DNA from: Chiua virens
Lineage: Eukaryota > Basidiomycota > Agaricomycetes > Boletales > Boletaceae
Length of the DNA: 64,000 nucleotides
NCBI GenBank assembly: GCA_019787685.1
Contig: JAHNUO010000001.1
Coordinates: 3,348,001 to 3,412,000, forward strand
Direction of reading: 5' to 3'
Shown piece after piece: positions 31,304 to 43,500 of the stretch. Both the position numbers and the translations under genes were made by a program. Each line of letters opens with the position of its first letter. Position 1 is the first letter of the stretch. Under the pieces are notes generated by a model. That model was not told where the DNA came from, searched no databases, and saw nothing but the letters and a program-made list of their open reading frames with translations.

Positions 31304-33065
31304 GAACCCACCGAGTCAGTCCATTGAGAGCCTGAGAGTGACAAAGATGCAGAGATCGAGGAAATGTGCAAGAAGCTGGCCAAGCTCACATGCCTAGCCA
31401 TTGAAGCAGCACATGCAATGAAGGCCAAACCAAAGGCCACAGAAGTCCCCTCCATCCTCCCAACTCCCGGCAAGTGCAAGCTCCAATGTAAGGGAGCATA
31501 AGTCTCTTTATTATACTAGTTGATTGAACTAATGCAGTGTTGATCTTCCAGAATCTTTTTTGGCCCTAGCACACAGAAGAAGACGAAACATGACCACCCA
31601 TCTGGCCTCACTAATACCTACCAGCGTGTTCACAAGAAAAGCATTCCAGCAGATGCCCAGCAGGATCTTCACTCTGGCATAGAGGCTCAGACCACCGGTA
31701 AGCATGGTACTCATGGAGCCAAACAGGTCAATACCAGCATAACAGATAAATTTGGCGGCCTCCCTGACAAGCAAGAAGTGGGCTGGAAACCTGTCAAGGA
31801 ACAGAGTACCACAGTAGTTAGATATTGCTGATCTCAGTACAGACACTGATGACTTAATCCAAAGGGACCCCTTGCCATTACCAAGATCATTGTGAATGCA
31901 CCTCAGGAGCACTTACAAGCCAGTGTGCCTGTCGTGAAGGTGACAGCTTTGAAGAATCGACCTAGCCATCAAAACTTGCTGACTGGATCATCCATGCAAT
32001 TCTTGTGAGTTTTCATCCCCTTGCTCCGTCTTTACTGTGGCACGCTGGACAATCCTTGGATGATCCCTGATGACTTTTGGACAAATTGCAGGCACTATGG
32101 GATGAAGTGATGTTAGAATGGCAGCACTGGTTTGATGAGGACAACAATGTCTATTGTTTGGTATGTACTTTCGTCTGTCTTTGACTACTTTGCTAATTAC
32201 CTTGGCGGCCAGTTTGCTGCCCCTGGCAGAGTGCTTGCAAAAGACATATGAGTGGCGTGTGCACATTGGGAAAGCAAGCATTGAAGCCATCAAGGCACTA
32301 TGGGCCTCAGATCTGGAATACGAAAATCCTGAGGAATAGAAGGTGTATGTTGACTTTGTGCTCGGCTCTAGCCTTCCGTTCATGTATGGCAGCATGGAAC
32401 ATGTCAGAGGGATGAGTACTGAGTATGTCCCTTCAAGGATTTGAGTATGAATATAAGATCATGACTAAATACTTTAGGTCTCCAAGTTGTTTCTCTGGCC
32501 ACTAGTGCTGCAGACCTTTGCATCCCACATCAAGGATGTTTCAGCTGTCAACAATGATACTTATCACACATTAATAGGCAATGCAATGCCAAGGGGGGCA
32601 CTGGTCTTAGCTGTCACATTGGTGTATTGCAATTTTCAAGTAGAGTGTTGGTGGCTTCATTGAATGAGCAAACCACAATCATTACAGGTCGAGTGGGCAT
32701 TGACGTTATATTCTACCAGAGCCAAAGAAGTGCCCAGCAAGCAGTCTGAGGCAAGCTTCTCTAACATTGGATGGGGCACAAAAACATTATTATACACCCA
32801 ATCAATCACAAAAGTTGGAAATCAAAAATTTGAGCAAATTGCCAGTGGGGCTCAGGAGTATTGCAGCACAGCCAGCTGCTCTAGGCAAGCGCAAGTTGCA
32901 CACAATGGATTAGGCAAGGTCAACATGGAAGATGACCAGGCGTTGATTATGGTGTCCTCTAATATTGAGGCTGAGTTGGACAGTGAAGGCAAGTTTTTCC
33001 TAAGCTCTTTCTCAGACATACTAAACTCTATTGACTGGACAGGATGGGGGAGTGGAATGGTGTAA
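31304..33065 (+). pseudogene. 3' part of the decayed host-type gene split by element C
   Basis: Coding-like plus-strand segments resume after the gaacc duplication: an acidic/lysine-rich stretch (ESDKDAEIEEMCKKLAKL, 31330-31390), a probable intron at about 31488-31555, then fragments in shifting frames. These include FLVFIPLLRLYCGTLDNPW (about 31990-32060) and, at 32154-32340, a frame with LQKTYEWRVHIGKASIEAIKALW, followed by FVLGSSLPFMYGS. The pattern of short helical blocks resembles DUF6532-type proteins, which is a weak recollection. Stops and frameshifts show it is not functional. Confidence 0.4.
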
Positions 33066-33237
33066 TTTTTCATGGGGAAGAGTGCTAGAAAGGGGCTTGA
33101 TAAGGTAGATAGAGATCCAGCCCTGCTATACCCTGTTTACTACTGTCGTGTGTGATTGATCAGTCTGTGTTCTCACTGTGTGTGCAACTGTGTGTGAACT
33201 TCTTGGTCTGTGTATGGACTGTGTACAGGCAATACTG

Positions 33238-33828
33238 TGTAGGGAATAGGTATTCCCTGTGCTCGCATAGCACATTTCCACACCCTGTCATCACCTGATC
33301 CTGATCCTGATCTGTCTGCTTGTGCAAACTCATCCAGATTGCTGTATCCGCACACGTTTTGCCTCAGACTCTTTTGTTTTACTTTTATTGCTTCTTCTTC
33401 ATACTTAGCATTGGCTAGACCATGTCACGCAGCCCTTGCAGGGACGTTCGGGTGCCTCTTGAACTTTATATCATATGAAAACCTTCTTTTTATTATTATC
33501 CTTACTTAGGATGAGTCTGAGGGTATTCCCGAGGACTATAAATTCATTGTATTGACAAAATACAGTAGCTGTTGCCTGTGCACATCTGTCTCACATCATT
33601 TGTGGTTGACGTTCATTTTCTCTCGCTCTCCTCATATTTTCTTGATCCGGATCAGACTGCCGTGTCCGCCTTTCTATCCATTTTAATCTGGATTCACCCC
33701 GGATTCATCTTGGACTACTCAAAAACCATTTCTCGTCGTTCACCAACTCAGCATTGTCCCTGGGTCGAACGGAATCACATTCCTTCACCCTCTTTCTTTC
33801 TTTCAATCCCCCTGAGTACTGCACTACA
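33238..33828 (+). repeat. Diverged solo LTR related to D1/D2
   Basis: It begins TGTAGGGAATAGGTATTCCC and ends GCACTACA. It shares with D1/D2 the start, the palindrome-like block before a ctataaa TATA element (near 33537), and the pyrimidine-rich 3' third. No convincing target duplication was found. Confidence 0.45.
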
Positions 33829-33979
33829 GCCAGCATTTATTACCTTCAATGGTCTGTACACATAAATGACATTTCTTTTCACAGTCAGTTTACTATGAGA
33901 ACTGTCAGACTGTGGGGTCTGCCCACAGTCCATACAGACGTGACAGTCATGTTGCCATATTTCTGATGTCATTACTTCT

Positions 33980-34150
33980 TATCTATTCACTTCATACTCA
34001 GATTAGAGCTCTGCACTTAGTCAGTATATAAACCCCCATGTAATCATCCATAGACTCTAACAATGTTTACTTGTCCTTTCATCTCTTTGAGTGGGACTTT
34101 ATATCCTTTCTTCTTTTCATTCACCAAACTACACAAGTCTTATCCTTTGG
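33980..34150 (+). repeat. LTR fragment of the B/C family
   Basis: It matches the central LTR block ttcatactcagattagag, the TATA region cagtatataaaccccc and the RNA-start block (gactctaacaatgttt), with decay. Both ends of the LTR are missing. Confidence 0.6.
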
Positions 34151-34154
34151 ATTT

Positions 34155-34495
34155 GTTTCAGCAAAGATTTCATTCATCATGGTTTGGAACATTGCTTGGG
34201 AATTGCATAGTCCAAAGAACATTACAACAGGTTTATAGGAGCCATGGTGACAGGTGAAAGTGGCCTTCCATTCATCTCCTTTGATTCTCACATTGTTATA
34301 GCCCCATTGAAAATTCATTTTTTTTGAATAATTTAGAATTCTTGAGCTTGTCAACAAGCTGGGAAATGAGCAAAAAGGGGTAATTGTTCTCAATGATATG
34401 TTTGTTTATATAATAGTAATCCTGTATCATTTGCTTCTTTCCATCTTTCTGGGGAATGAAGAACACAGGAGACATTTGAGGGGACTTAGAAGGAC
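34155..34495 (-). pseudogene. Ty3/gypsy reverse transcriptase fragment
   Basis: On the minus strand: [38 protein letters not shown], then after a +1 shift QWGYNNVRIKGDEWKATF and FFGLCNSQAMFQTMMNEIF. This corresponds to residues about 270-375 of element C's Pol and lacks the YxDD motif. It is bounded by the LTR fragment on one side and the minisatellite on the other. Confidence 0.8.
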
Positions 34496-35375
34496 TATCA
34501 CTTTTGTACAAACTAGGCACCACCCTCTTTGTGCATATCAGGTGGGACATGGAATTAGTTGTGTACAAACCAGGCTGTGCCCTCTTTGTACATATTATAT
34601 GTATGTTGCAAGAAAAACTATAAGTTGTGTTGCCCTCTTTGTGCATGTAAGGTTCAACACAATAGCTATCTGTTATGTACAAACCAGGCATTGTCCTCTT
34701 TGTACATCCCAGATCAGCCATAGGAAACAATATATTTTGTACAAATCAGACCATGGAAAACTATCAGTTGTGTACAAACCAGGCATTACCCTCTTTGTAC
34801 ATACCAGATAAGCCATGGGAAATCATATATTGTGTACAAATCAGGCACCGCCCTATTTGTGCATGTCAGGTGGGACATGGAACGCTATTAGTTATGTACA
34901 AACCAGGCATTGCCCTCTTTGTGCATATCAGGTGGATTGTGGAACACTGTCAGTTGTGTACAAACCAGGCATTGCCCTCTTTGTGCATGTAAGGTTCAAC
35001 ACAAAAACTATTAGTTGTGTACAAATAAGGCATTGCCCTCTTTGTGCATATCAGGTGGATTGTGAAACACTATCAATTGTGTACAAACCAGACATTGCCC
35101 TCTTTGTGCATGTAAGGTTTGACACAAAAACTATTAATTGTGTACAAACTAGGCACTACCTTTTTTGTACATGTAAGGTAGGACATGGGACACTATCAGT
35201 TGTGTACAAACCAGGCATTACCCTTTTTGTGCATGTAATATTTGTGCATGTAAGGTTTGACACAAAAACTATCAGTTATGTATAAACCAGGTCTTGCCCT
35301 TTTTGTACATGACACATGAGAGATAGGAAACCATCAGTTGTGTACAAACCAGGCTGTGCCCTCTTTGTGCATGCT
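34496..35375. repeat. Minisatellite, about 62-bp unit, about 14 copies
   Basis: The unit contains tgtgtacaaaccaggcat followed by tgccctctttgtgcat and a variable spacer. Clear steps are at 34896, 34958, 35019 and 35081 (61-62 bp). Each unit holds near-inverted arms TGTACAAA and TTTGTGCA/TTTGTACA about 14 bp apart, which could fold into a hairpin. The long plus-strand frames through it (YKPGIALFVH, VQTRHCPLC repeats) follow from the repeat and are not taken as genes. Confidence 0.8.
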
Positions 35376-35556
35376 ACATGGCAACTTGCTATTCCTGGAC
35401 CTCAAAAAAGGTCCAGGTGTGTTGTTCAAAACTGTTGCTTATCTTGACCCTTAAAAGGAAACTATTCAGTTTCATCAGCATGGGTGTGGCATGCTCCATG
35501 GCATGATCCAGCTACAATAACAACTGAATAGATTATGTAATATGTGTCTTACTGTA

Positions 35557-35960
35557 CAGTTGTGGACAGTCAATCTTAACTAGTTTCATATAGCACTAGA
35601 TTGAGTTTCTCACATCCCACAAACTCATAGGTCGTGCTCAGAATGTTGAATTATGCTTAAAAACACACATCCGAGGTTTTTCCCACAATGTTTTTGGCCC
35701 ACCAAATTTTGGAGCTTCTGGATAAATATTTTTTGTCTAATTATGGGTTGAGTACAGCCTTGATTGCCATCATGGCACCCTGAGACACCTGGCAATGTTG
35801 TCTTTGTTTGCATACTGCCCATTCAGCAGCCTTTCCTGTGAGTCCAAGCCAGTAGGTGCTAAGGAAATGGTATAACCAATTGATAAATTGCCATATTACC
35901 TCAGTGGAACACAAGTTCAACACATTAATTACAGCTTCTTTTGCTGCAGCAAAATTCAAT
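35557..35960 (-). mobile_element. Second copy of the TA-flanked TIR element (partial)
   Basis: After TA (35555-35556) it begins CAGTTGTGGACAGTCAATC, close to the terminal repeat at 16411. On the minus strand, 35959-35741 encodes the same module as the first copy: EVIWQFIN, YWLGLTGKAAEWAV, AMMAIKAVLNP. The opposite terminal repeat was not found, so the right limit is unknown (a copy of the same length would end near 36600). Confidence 0.55.
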
Positions 35961-36916
35961 TTGATTATTTGACAATACTGGTATTTGCACCACTGGGCCC
36001 CAGTACTGCAAAGAATAGTATGCTAAGTGAGAAATGTATTCTTATGTGGAAAGTACACCACCATTTCAATTGGATTAAGTTTGCAGTGAAATTTCAGCAG
36101 AAAGAGTGTTAGAAATTGATGATACATCATATGAGCACAAATATGAGCAAACCAAGCTTGGCCAATGAGTCACCAGTCACCCATCATAAAGACTTAGCTT
36201 ACAAAGTTGTGCATATCACTGAACATATATAATATCAACCTGTATGAAGGGGAAATAATAATAGTTGTCTCCCTGGCCCTCATAAGGGCTCACTCTGTCT
36301 GATCTAAGTCACTTGTGCACCTTGTCTGACAACAAAGATACATTCGTGTCCAGCCCCCTTGATCAATTCTTCAACCATGCATGTACCTGGAGGTGTGAGG
36401 ATCATGTGCAAACAGGGCTATTTTTGGATTCTTTTTCTTCTAATTTCTACACTATTACTCACCTTAGTTGTTTTCTTTTTGCATCAATCATTATACATCT
36501 CACATCAAACCTTACAACCACTGTCAATGAGGTCCAGGTTTGCCCATAGGGCCATGTGAATACATAAATAGTTTGTATCACCTTCCATCTTGCACATTTT
36601 AGGAAGTGCCTTTTTTGCACACATTGTAAACTAAATTTTGTGGCCATGCTTGCACATATTGGAATATGGAATATATGTACATGTATCAACAAAATTATAG
36701 ACCAGAACCTCACTGTAACCTGAACCCACATCCAAAAAGCTCCTTACAGCCAATTTCAAGAATAATGAGATTCCATGTATGTATATAAATTTAGTACGCA
36801 AGTTTCCTGTTGTCTAAATTGGGAATGTCCAAATTAGGAATGGATGCCTGACCCACCAGAAGTCAACTGCTCATCTTGATGCAACCCAGCTTCTCTTCCA
36901 CTATCATCAATTTGTC

Positions 36917-39259
36917 ATGTCTCAGCCCACAGAAACTGACTCACTCCCTGGGCACTTAGGGGATCTGGATTGGAACAACGACCAATTCTGGGCTGTGGAC
37001 GACATCAACTTGGAGATTGACCAGCTGATCTCAGAGATGTTGGAGACGGAGAAGGCCAACTTCAATAGCAGACATACTGGTAAGTATTGTCCTTGCAGAT
37101 CCCATTATATTGACCTTCTTTTTGCTAGTCTACACATTCATCAATGAGTATGCTCCCGATGTTCACCCGCCAACCAGGAATCTGAGTCTACTGGATGAGC
37201 CTGAGCCAACTCGGAAGGTTACCGAATCTGAGAAACCATGCTCCAGGAAATGAAAAGAGAGGCCTGCCAGTGACCCAGACATAGATTCGGAATCGCAAAA
37301 GACCATAAAGCAAGGATGACCCAAGAAGGTAGCCAACTTGAAGGCTGATGCGCTCGTCGACAAGGAGAACACACCGAAAGCAATATCAGTTACTGCCTAC
37401 CTTCATCTCAAAATGGTGACCACACAGCCTGCACGTGGTTGCAATAAGCCTGCTACAACAGTCACAAAGGCCGTGCAGTGTCCTCTGTTCATCTTTGCTT
37501 CTGACAGCAAATTTGAAACCTTTGTTCAAGCAGTTGCTGATACTGCAGGTATATACCTCTCTTCGTCAACTGACACTGTCATGGCTGCGTTGGAAGTTCG
37601 AGATGCCAGTGAATCTCACATTGAAGGTTCTCTCAAACAAAGTTGGGTATCAGGCCATGCTTGATGCTGCAGTTGAGCGCACAAAGGGCCATACCATTTT
37701 TTTATTCTTACCGAAGCCCATTAGTGCTGAGCCGGTAAGGACTAATAGTAAAATTTTCAATATATGTGGCTACCAATTTTCACAGGATGCAATCATGATC
37801 TCTCGCCATGGCCATGAAGATGATGATGATGCATATAGTCACGGTGGCTCTGAAGTCTGAGAACTCTCCCACAAGGAGAAGATCATAAGTTGGCAAATTC
37901 GTTGATCTGATACTCATGCACCATCACTTGTGATAGGATCAGCTTCAAAATAAATTTTCTGCAGAGTGGAAGCAGCTTGAGGACAAGTTTCCAGTCGGAA
38001 ACCATGTCCTATTTCCAAACAAGTGCATATATGCAAAGGATGGATTGTTTTGGGAGCTCACATTGCTCTGCCTTGATATTTGGGCTGCTGCAATTGTATG
38101 TATCACTTCATCTGACTTCGACACTTACTTGCATTCAAGTTCTAACCTTGATGTTGTGTGATGCAGCCCCATCAACTTGCTATGTTCGATGATCCACCCA
38201 TGTCAAACATGTTTACCAAGTCACATGTGATCAAACCCACTCGGCCAGGTCCCTATGCCTCTCCTGAGTTGCAGGTGGCTTATAACTGTTATCTCCAAGG
38301 CCGTGACTATGTGGGACCTCCTGTCACAGTGCAACAGAACACGACAGGACTTCCTGTCCAACAAAATGCGACAGTGCCTTCCATGGCTCTGATGATGGCT
38401 GGTGTGCCTGGACTGCCTGGACCATATCACTTCCCCCCCAGATATCCACCATTCTATCCACCTGCACAAGCACCACCGTACTACCCACCACCACTGCCAT
38501 ATCCATATCCATACTACTCAGGTTTCCCTCTGCAACCACTTCCAAACACCCCTCCTTCTGGCCCAGGGCCTATGTATGTACGTCCTCTGAACGAGATGCC
38601 GTCACCAAGTGCGACCATGAAGCATAATGTATCCCTTGAAGAGTTTTGCAAGATGTATAATATACCTTCATCAGACCAAGAGAAGCTTTCTATCCTCGAG
38701 TATACACCCGGAAATCAGGTTATCGAATCCCTCTTGGACAGAGACTGGGCTGCCATTTGTTACGATACCGACTTTTCCTTCCTTAATGGATTCTACCTTC
38801 AATCAATTCTAAAGATAATGCCTCATGTCAAGGCTGTCCAAAGGAACATACCCTATTGGCTGCCACAATATCACACACCTACACTTCTATCTATTCATCT
38901 CCCTTATCGCTGACTCATAAGAAGCAGTACAAGGCTATGCTCTTATCTATGACTCATACCAATTCACACCTTATCATCCAATAGGATACAGTATGCTTAT
39001 CTACGTAGTTCATACTCAGATTAGAACTCTGACATCCATGTAGTATATAAACCCCATGAATCTAAGCCAGAGAGCTCTAACAAAGTTCTCTTGGAGTTTT
39101 CGCCTCTTCACTGGACTGAACCCCCTCTTCACTCAACCACTACATTTTAACAGTCTAGGTTGTTTCACCATTGGTTTCAGTGTGGTTGGTTGGTGTACTT
39201 TCCTTTCCTATCATCGTAAATTTTGTAAAATGATTGTTGCACCGGATCCAAAGATGTGA
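36917..39259 (+). pseudogene. Uncharacterised host-type gene with Pro/Tyr-rich linker, split by a solo LTR
   Basis: ATG at 36917 starts an acidic exon (DLDWNNDQFWAVDD). A 5' splice site GTAAGT follows at 37080, and the frame resumes near 37130. TGA codons at 37251-37253 and 37317-37319 interrupt it where arginine is expected. A conserved block IFASDSKFETFVQAVADTAG lies at 37491-37550. At 38158-38757 a Pro/Tyr-rich stretch (PPRYPPFYPPAQAPPYYPPP) leads into VSLEEFCKMYNI, LEYTPGNQVIESL and DRDWAAI. The solo LTR 38758-39167 then interrupts, and coding resumes as GFSVVGWCTFLSYHRKF, ending at 39257-39259. I know similar SLEEFC-type C-termini from multi-copy Agaricomycete proteins of unknown function. 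Confidence 0.55.
38758..39167 (+). repeat. Solo LTR of the B/C family
   Basis: 410 bp, TGTTACGATACC to GGTTGTTTCA, with TATA box and AACAAAGTTCT RNA start. A perfect 5-bp duplication ccatt lies at 38753-38757 and 39168-39172. Removing it rejoins the coding sequence on both sides in frame. Confidence 0.9.
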
Positions 39260-39304
39260 TCTGCTTCTTGGAAGGCTGTATAATACACAAAACATCACTG
39301 TATA

Positions 39305-40438
39305 CTACTCCACAATGTAGCCAGCATGTTTGAACCAACCAATAGCCATGTCACCTGTGATACAGCTGCATGCCTCAAGCAATACTTGAATGGGATCATC
39401 ATTATCATGCAGACAGTGTGCATGGCATCGTAAATACTGCTTATCTTTTTCTCTTTTAGCCATACTACATGCAATACAACAATATAGTGTACTTACATGT
39501 ACTAAAAGACTCCTCAATTGGCATGAGATCAGGGGAGTAGGGCGGCAAGTAAAGCAAAAGACAGCCTAGATTTGAGACAGCTAGTAAATCACACTAGATA
39601 GAGTAGATAGATCATGATAAACTGCTCACCAGCCTCTCGGACCAAATCAGTAAGTTCCCCATTATGATGGATTCAACAGTTATCAAGAACAAGGACAGAG
39701 TGTTCTGCTGGAAATGGATTCATGTACGGAAGCTAGTAGAACATGATATGTTGAATATAGTGAACATGAATAGTTGGATTACATACCACTTTTGTTGCAA
39801 TAAACTGGTAGAACGATGGACCATCAAAGGAGCAGCAGCCATATATCCTTCTATTGTCAGGGCAGCAACCAGGGAGTATCGATTCCCACGAATGAAGACA
39901 TCTGAATGTTCTGCATGCTGACCAGCCATGGCCCTTCCATAGTGTTGTGCCCAAGTGAGTTCATTTTTGCTTGTCTCATCAACGCATACAAATTCACTTC
40001 CATCTCCCTGGAAGTGTGTGCGGATAGACTCGCACCATGCCCCACGCTGAGCCTCATTCCTCTCTGATGCTGTTTGTGAAGGATTTTGCGAGTGAGTCCA
40101 ACCTCTTTTAGGTTGCGACAAAGCATAGGTTTTGAGATGTCAACACCATGAACAAGTGCCAACCAGGTGATGACTTCGTCCAAATATAGGTCGGATTCTT
40201 GAGAAAAAAGCTCTTTGCAGGCAGTCATGAGTGCGTGGGTGAGAACCTGAAGAGACTGTCCTCGGATAGGAGACGGTGGGCGATTGGTGATGCCATGCTC
40301 TGCAAAGATAGCTTCCCACCGATACATACTTGCACGAGAAACTCCAAGCAAAGCAGAGATATCATCTGAGGGCCAGCCTTCATTCCAAAGTCGTAAGGCA
40401 CACTCCTTGAGGTCCTCACTGATGCGGTGATTGACCAT
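39305..40438 (-). pseudogene. Tc1/mariner-type (DDE) transposase with introns, one stop
   Basis: ATG at 40438 begins a helix-turn-helix region (LKECALRLWNEGWPSDDISALLGVSRASMYRW). The DDE core follows: VCVDETSKNE (about 40005), then after a GT-AG intron (about 39756-39700) VLVLDNC-stop-IHH (TGA at 39675-39673), then after a second intron YLPPYSPDLMPIEESF (about 39560-39510). The C-terminus DDPIQVLLEACSCITG ends at 39305. The catalytic acids are present. A single TGA, where CGA is plausible, and a few small breaks separate it from an intact gene. Transposases of this group cut and paste DNA at TA sites. No terminal inverted repeats were recognised around it. Confidence 0.75.
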
Positions 40439-40583
40439 ATTGATAAGATGTTAACGACGGGCAGTGGCCATCCCAATTTGGATAACTTGATTTGGATAAA
40501 TATTGGTACTCAAAAAATCTTACAAATCTCATAATACATGGAAACAGCTGTAAAATCTGGTGATTATCCGGATACCTGCAAGA

Positions 40584-43500
40584 TCATTCAGAGGCTTCTT
40601 CTTCCTCCTGCCGAAGATGCACATAAGGAGTAGGCTGTGGTCCCCTGCGTCTCAGTTGAGGTACTGCATCCCTTCCATTGGGGCGGTCTTCACCAATGCC
40701 AGGAGGTGGATTCCATTGTGGTCGAGGGAAGGACGAATTCACCAAAACTTGAGGAGCACTTGAATCACAATCCTCTGGAAACACATGAAAGCGATCATCC
40801 CTTCGGTACAACCAAACCCGATCCGAGGCGATCTGAGGAACCCAAAAAAGCTGGTCAAAACGGAGGCGCAGCTGTTGCCTCAACCGTTCAATTTCATCTG
40901 GCACCAACGACTTAAGTTCTGCCCACCACAACCAGTATAGCATTTTGGGGAAATTTTGTGGCTGGATGGGAACTGTCGCATCCAAAGGACCGAAAAAGCG
41001 ATCAAATGCAGCTGCCCATTCCCGTCAGGTGGCAATTCAATACTGAACCCGCCTGAATATCACAGCCAGGTTGATGTTGGTAATTGCCTCCTGCTTGATA
41101 TTCTGTCTCTCTCGACTAGAAAGACGACAATGGGAGGCGTCGGCTCCTGCCCCATGCAAATTGCCACACTTTTGCAAGACATCTGAGAGGAATTGTTGCC
41201 ACAGCAAGGTCATCAGCAGTGGCAACTTCTCCGCCGTGTCCCCAAGATACTCCACCTGTTCATTGTAGGGTAAATCCTCTGCGAGGTCTTGGGGAACAGG
41301 AGGGAGTGGGAACAGAAGGTTTGCCAATTCTGGTAATGGTGCATCAATTTGTGCCCAATGGGGGCGTGACATGGATTTTTGTGTCGGGACATGCCCTGCT
41401 TCCAGAAGCCGCTGCTGAGGAATGTAGGGTGGAGGCAACGCGTTCAAGTGTAGTTCATCGGGAGTCTTGCGAAAAAAGTGGATCCACGTCGCATTATTGA
41501 GTTCCTTCCCATATGAAAAGCGAGGTACTCCAGAGATGGGAGGAAAGAGGATATGACACAGAAAGATTGCTCCTTGTCAGACAACCAGTAACTGCACGAC
41601 GGCACCTTGGGCAGGAGGAGGGATCAAGAAGGTACCATTGTCATGATTGCCTGCTGTTATACACGATGTCATCATAACGTCGCGCCCATATTGATCGTCA
41701 TCAGGACGAGAGTTCAGCCCGTTTGCAAGCCAAACCAACGCAGCAGTCAAGTTGAGGGCCTCTTTCTTGTACTGGAGTGAAGGATGGACCCTGTTTTGCA
41801 GTGCAAGCGTCTCTGCAATGCATATCATGCGAATTTGTCTCCACTGCCTGGTGTGCCGCGTCAGTGGCGTCCAACTGCATATAAATTGAACTTTTCGAGT
41901 ACCACCAGTCCACAGCCGAATATCGACAGAGCGTGCGCTCCAATAAACCTTCCGGGAAGTCAAGCATTGCACGGACAGCTGTTCGCACAGGGACTCGTGC
42001 TTCCACCCGAGCAGCAGTTGTGTGACGAGTGCCAGCCTTATATATGCTCATCATTCTTTTGCAGTAGCCAGGTATGCGGTCGTCGTCATCCCAATGGAGG
42101 GCATCGCTACCTCGCATGAAGAGTCCGTGTCTCCCCACCTCCAAGTGAGTGATGAGGGATTTATCCATGGTGTAAGCTTGAATGTAAGCAGAATCCGGAT
42201 CCGGGTCAGGAGGATTGAGCGTCACTCGAAATCCTGACAAGTCTGTAAGACCAACCACATAGTCACGCTGGTAAGAACGGGAAGGCGATCTGCACAAAAC
42301 AGTCACTGCATTTTCTGAGAGATGACTAAACTCGTTCACGAGCAAAGGATGTGCGTCGGTGCGCCACTGCAGCACATGGTTGTCTTCAGAAATTTGCAGT
42401 CCTACATCGACCCACGACTGCCCCTCAAATATAAGTTCTTGCATAAGGCCATCCAAAAGTGCTTGGAAGGAGTCGTAGCTATCCATAAATTCGTTCGGCG
42501 TATGTGTATGCACTTCCTTGACCCCTTGGATCTGCACCATCCACATGCACCCATAGGCCCACGGAAGTGCGTCTTGAAGGAAATGTTTGATCGTATATCC
42601 CAAAAGATGGGCTGTATCACTGGGAAAGGGATGTGTTCCGACTTGATAGGTGCCATTTAGGTTTCGTGCTCACAGCTTGGCTGCAGCATAGGTTGGGGAC
42701 CAATTGGTCGCCAGCTCGGGAGCAATGTGACAGATCACAGGATATAAACCAAAGTCATAAATGGCTGACAGTTGGTCGTCGGTCAGGTCTGCCCGGGCTT
42801 CCGCAGCTTGCATTAAGGCCGGAAAAAAGAGGCGAATGCAATGGCGTGCTCCAATCTGCACAATGCACACGTTGGGGACCTTGTGGGGGTGTACGAACTG
42901 GGCGGGCTGCAAAAAATAACAGTGGATCAGTATGCTGATGTTTTACTATCACCAATACTCACTTGTCCTAGTTGCGCTCTCATGCGCACCTTGACGTGTA
43001 AGCTCTTGCTGAGTGCCAATGTTTGATGAAAAATGCGGTAGATGTATAGGTCTTGACTGACTGGGAGCTCATCCGTGAAGGAGATGAGACTGTCGAAGTC
43101 ACGAGAAATGTCCAGCTGATATGGCTGGCGAAGACGATTGTGGAGAGGTTCAATAATGACCCGCCTGCGCACAGGGGTATCGACACCCATCAATCCTAAT
43201 CTGAGAGCATCAGACTGTGCTGCAGCTCAAATGGCTTCATCATTTTCTTGGGCTTGCCGGGTGTGCAAGTCAATAAACAGGTTGTTGAACTCGAGCAAGC
43301 TCAAAGCAAGAGGTTCACCTTCCTCTGGGTGAACATCGAAAGGATGAACTAAATTCATGGGGAGCTGCGAGGATGGGAGAGAGGAGGAAGAATATCGGTA
43401 GGAGCGTCCGGAAAACGCAACCAATTGGTTTGCTTTTGGCGATGACAGGCCCAGACCGTCGGCTAAGAGTTGGTTTGCTCCGATCAACCTCCAGAATCCT
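40584..43500 (-). pseudogene. Large uncharacterised gene (about 900 residues), several TGA stops
   Basis: Colinear minus-strand segments: PLALSLLEFNNLFIDLHTRQ (about 43310), RDFDSLISFTDELPVSQDLYIY (about 43100), an intron near 42960-42908, PNVCIVQIGARHCIRLFFPAL (about 42870), a 300-codon frame at 42603-41704 containing YDSFQALLDGLMQEL and RVEARVPVRTAVRAML, LTAALVWLANGLNSRPDDD (about 41730), QFLSDVLQKCGNL (about 41180) and LRLRFDQLFWVPQIASDRVW (about 40860-40800). TGA codons at 43229-43227 and 42672-42670 replace probable arginines, and the frame shifts elsewhere, partly by introns. I have seen similar proteins in Agaricomycetes without a function. No domain is recognised. It is head-to-tail with the Tc1 transposase, which lies downstream. 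Confidence 0.5.

Noticed and set aside
34398..35285. Long plus-strand frames with repeated VYKPGIALFVH and CVQTRHCPLC blocks
   Set aside because: They follow the minisatellite unit in changing frames, with no start context or other coding signs.
34496..35375. CRISPR-like array
   Set aside because: Units and spacers are both repeated, the context is eukaryotic and no cas genes exist; it is a minisatellite.
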